Below, piece by piece: positions 6,490-6,653 of a DNA stretch of 6,653 nt (its first letter is position 1; every line of letters begins with the position of its first letter). The notes under the pieces are model-generated. The model saw only the letters and a list, made by a program, of their open reading frames with translations, ran no database searches and was not told the origin of the DNA. Source of the DNA: Chrysiogenia bacterium (GTDB taxonomy: Bacteria; JAGRBM01); the NCBI GenBank assembly GCA_020434085.1, contig JAGRBM010000055.1, positions 1 through 6,653 of the forward strand, read 5' to 3'. The position numbers and the translations under genes were made by a program.

Positions 6490-6653
6490 TTCGTCCGGTC
6501 CCCGATGTAGTCGGCCAGCGCGAGCAGGGGCTCGGCGCGTTTGCCAAAGGGGGCGAGTTCCTTCTTGGCCTGCGCGATCAGGCGGGCGGCTTCCTTGCGG
6601 GACTTGTCCAGCCCCATGAGTTTGGGGAAGGTGGACTTGTCGTGTCCCTCGTC
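6486..6653 (-). CDS. ispA: Polyprenyl (farnesyl/geranyl) diphosphate synthase, C-terminal 55 residues
   Basis: The minus strand is open from the right edge to a TAG whose complement is at 6486-6488, giving the last 55 residues of a larger protein. These enzymes condense isopentenyl diphosphate with allylic diphosphates in the cytoplasm to make C10-C20 isoprenoid precursors. The visible part matches the end of IspA-type synthases: DEGHDKSTFPKLMGLDKSR corresponds to the conserved Lys-x-Thr-Tyr/Phe-Pro-x-Leu-x-Gly-Leu segment that follows the second aspartate-rich motif, then an Ala-rich helix and the terminal LADYIGDR. The two DDxxD-type motifs are outside the window, so product chain length cannot be judged and the symbol is a best guess within the family. 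It is convergent with comEC and overlaps its stop by four bases. Confidence 0.86.
   Translation of the reverse strand, partial: DEGHDKSTFPKLMGLDKSRKEAARLIAQAKKELAPFGKRAEPLLALADYIGDRTN

Overview
This is a GC-rich, densely packed bacterial chromosomal window from what looks like a free-living Gram-negative. The PilZ/receiver regulator, the proteobacterial style of the UvrC and the farnesyl-diphosphate-synthase-like end suggest a deltaproteobacterium-like or related lineage, but nothing here fixes the taxon. I see no tRNA, rRNA, CRISPR array, insertion sequence or phage signal, so it reads as core chromosome rather than an island.

Layout: (1) A minus-strand gene enters from the left edge with its 3' end outside the window and starts near 944. 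It encodes a PilZ-like domain followed by a response-regulator receiver fold that has lost its phosphorylation residues. (2) A divergent intergenic stretch of about 104 bases (945-1048) must hold both promoters. (3) On the plus strand lie uvrC (1049-3013), a multi-pass membrane protein of the lysylphosphatidylglycerol-synthase transmembrane/flippase-like family (3010-4071, overlapping uvrC by 4 bases), and comEC (best start 4150, stop 6489). These three probably form one transcription unit. (4) From the right edge a minus-strand gene ends convergently at 6486, overlapping the comEC stop by 4 bases. It is the C-terminal 55 residues of a short-chain polyprenyl diphosphate synthase (IspA type).

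How the genes might work together: UvrC is the dual-incision nuclease of nucleotide excision repair, ComEC is the inner-membrane channel for single-stranded DNA uptake, and the gene between them is a membrane protein of a lipid-handling family. Co-transcription would join DNA repair and DNA import, but a shared function is only inference. IspA and the PilZ/receiver regulator belong to separate transcription units.

The most notable observation is that ComEC keeps the outline of its C-terminal metallo-beta-lactamase-like domain, yet every metal-binding motif expected there is replaced. The left-hand regulator shows a parallel case, with a receiver fold whose phospho-acceptor Asp and conserved Lys are both gone. 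I did not find a convincing wholly new multi-gene system.
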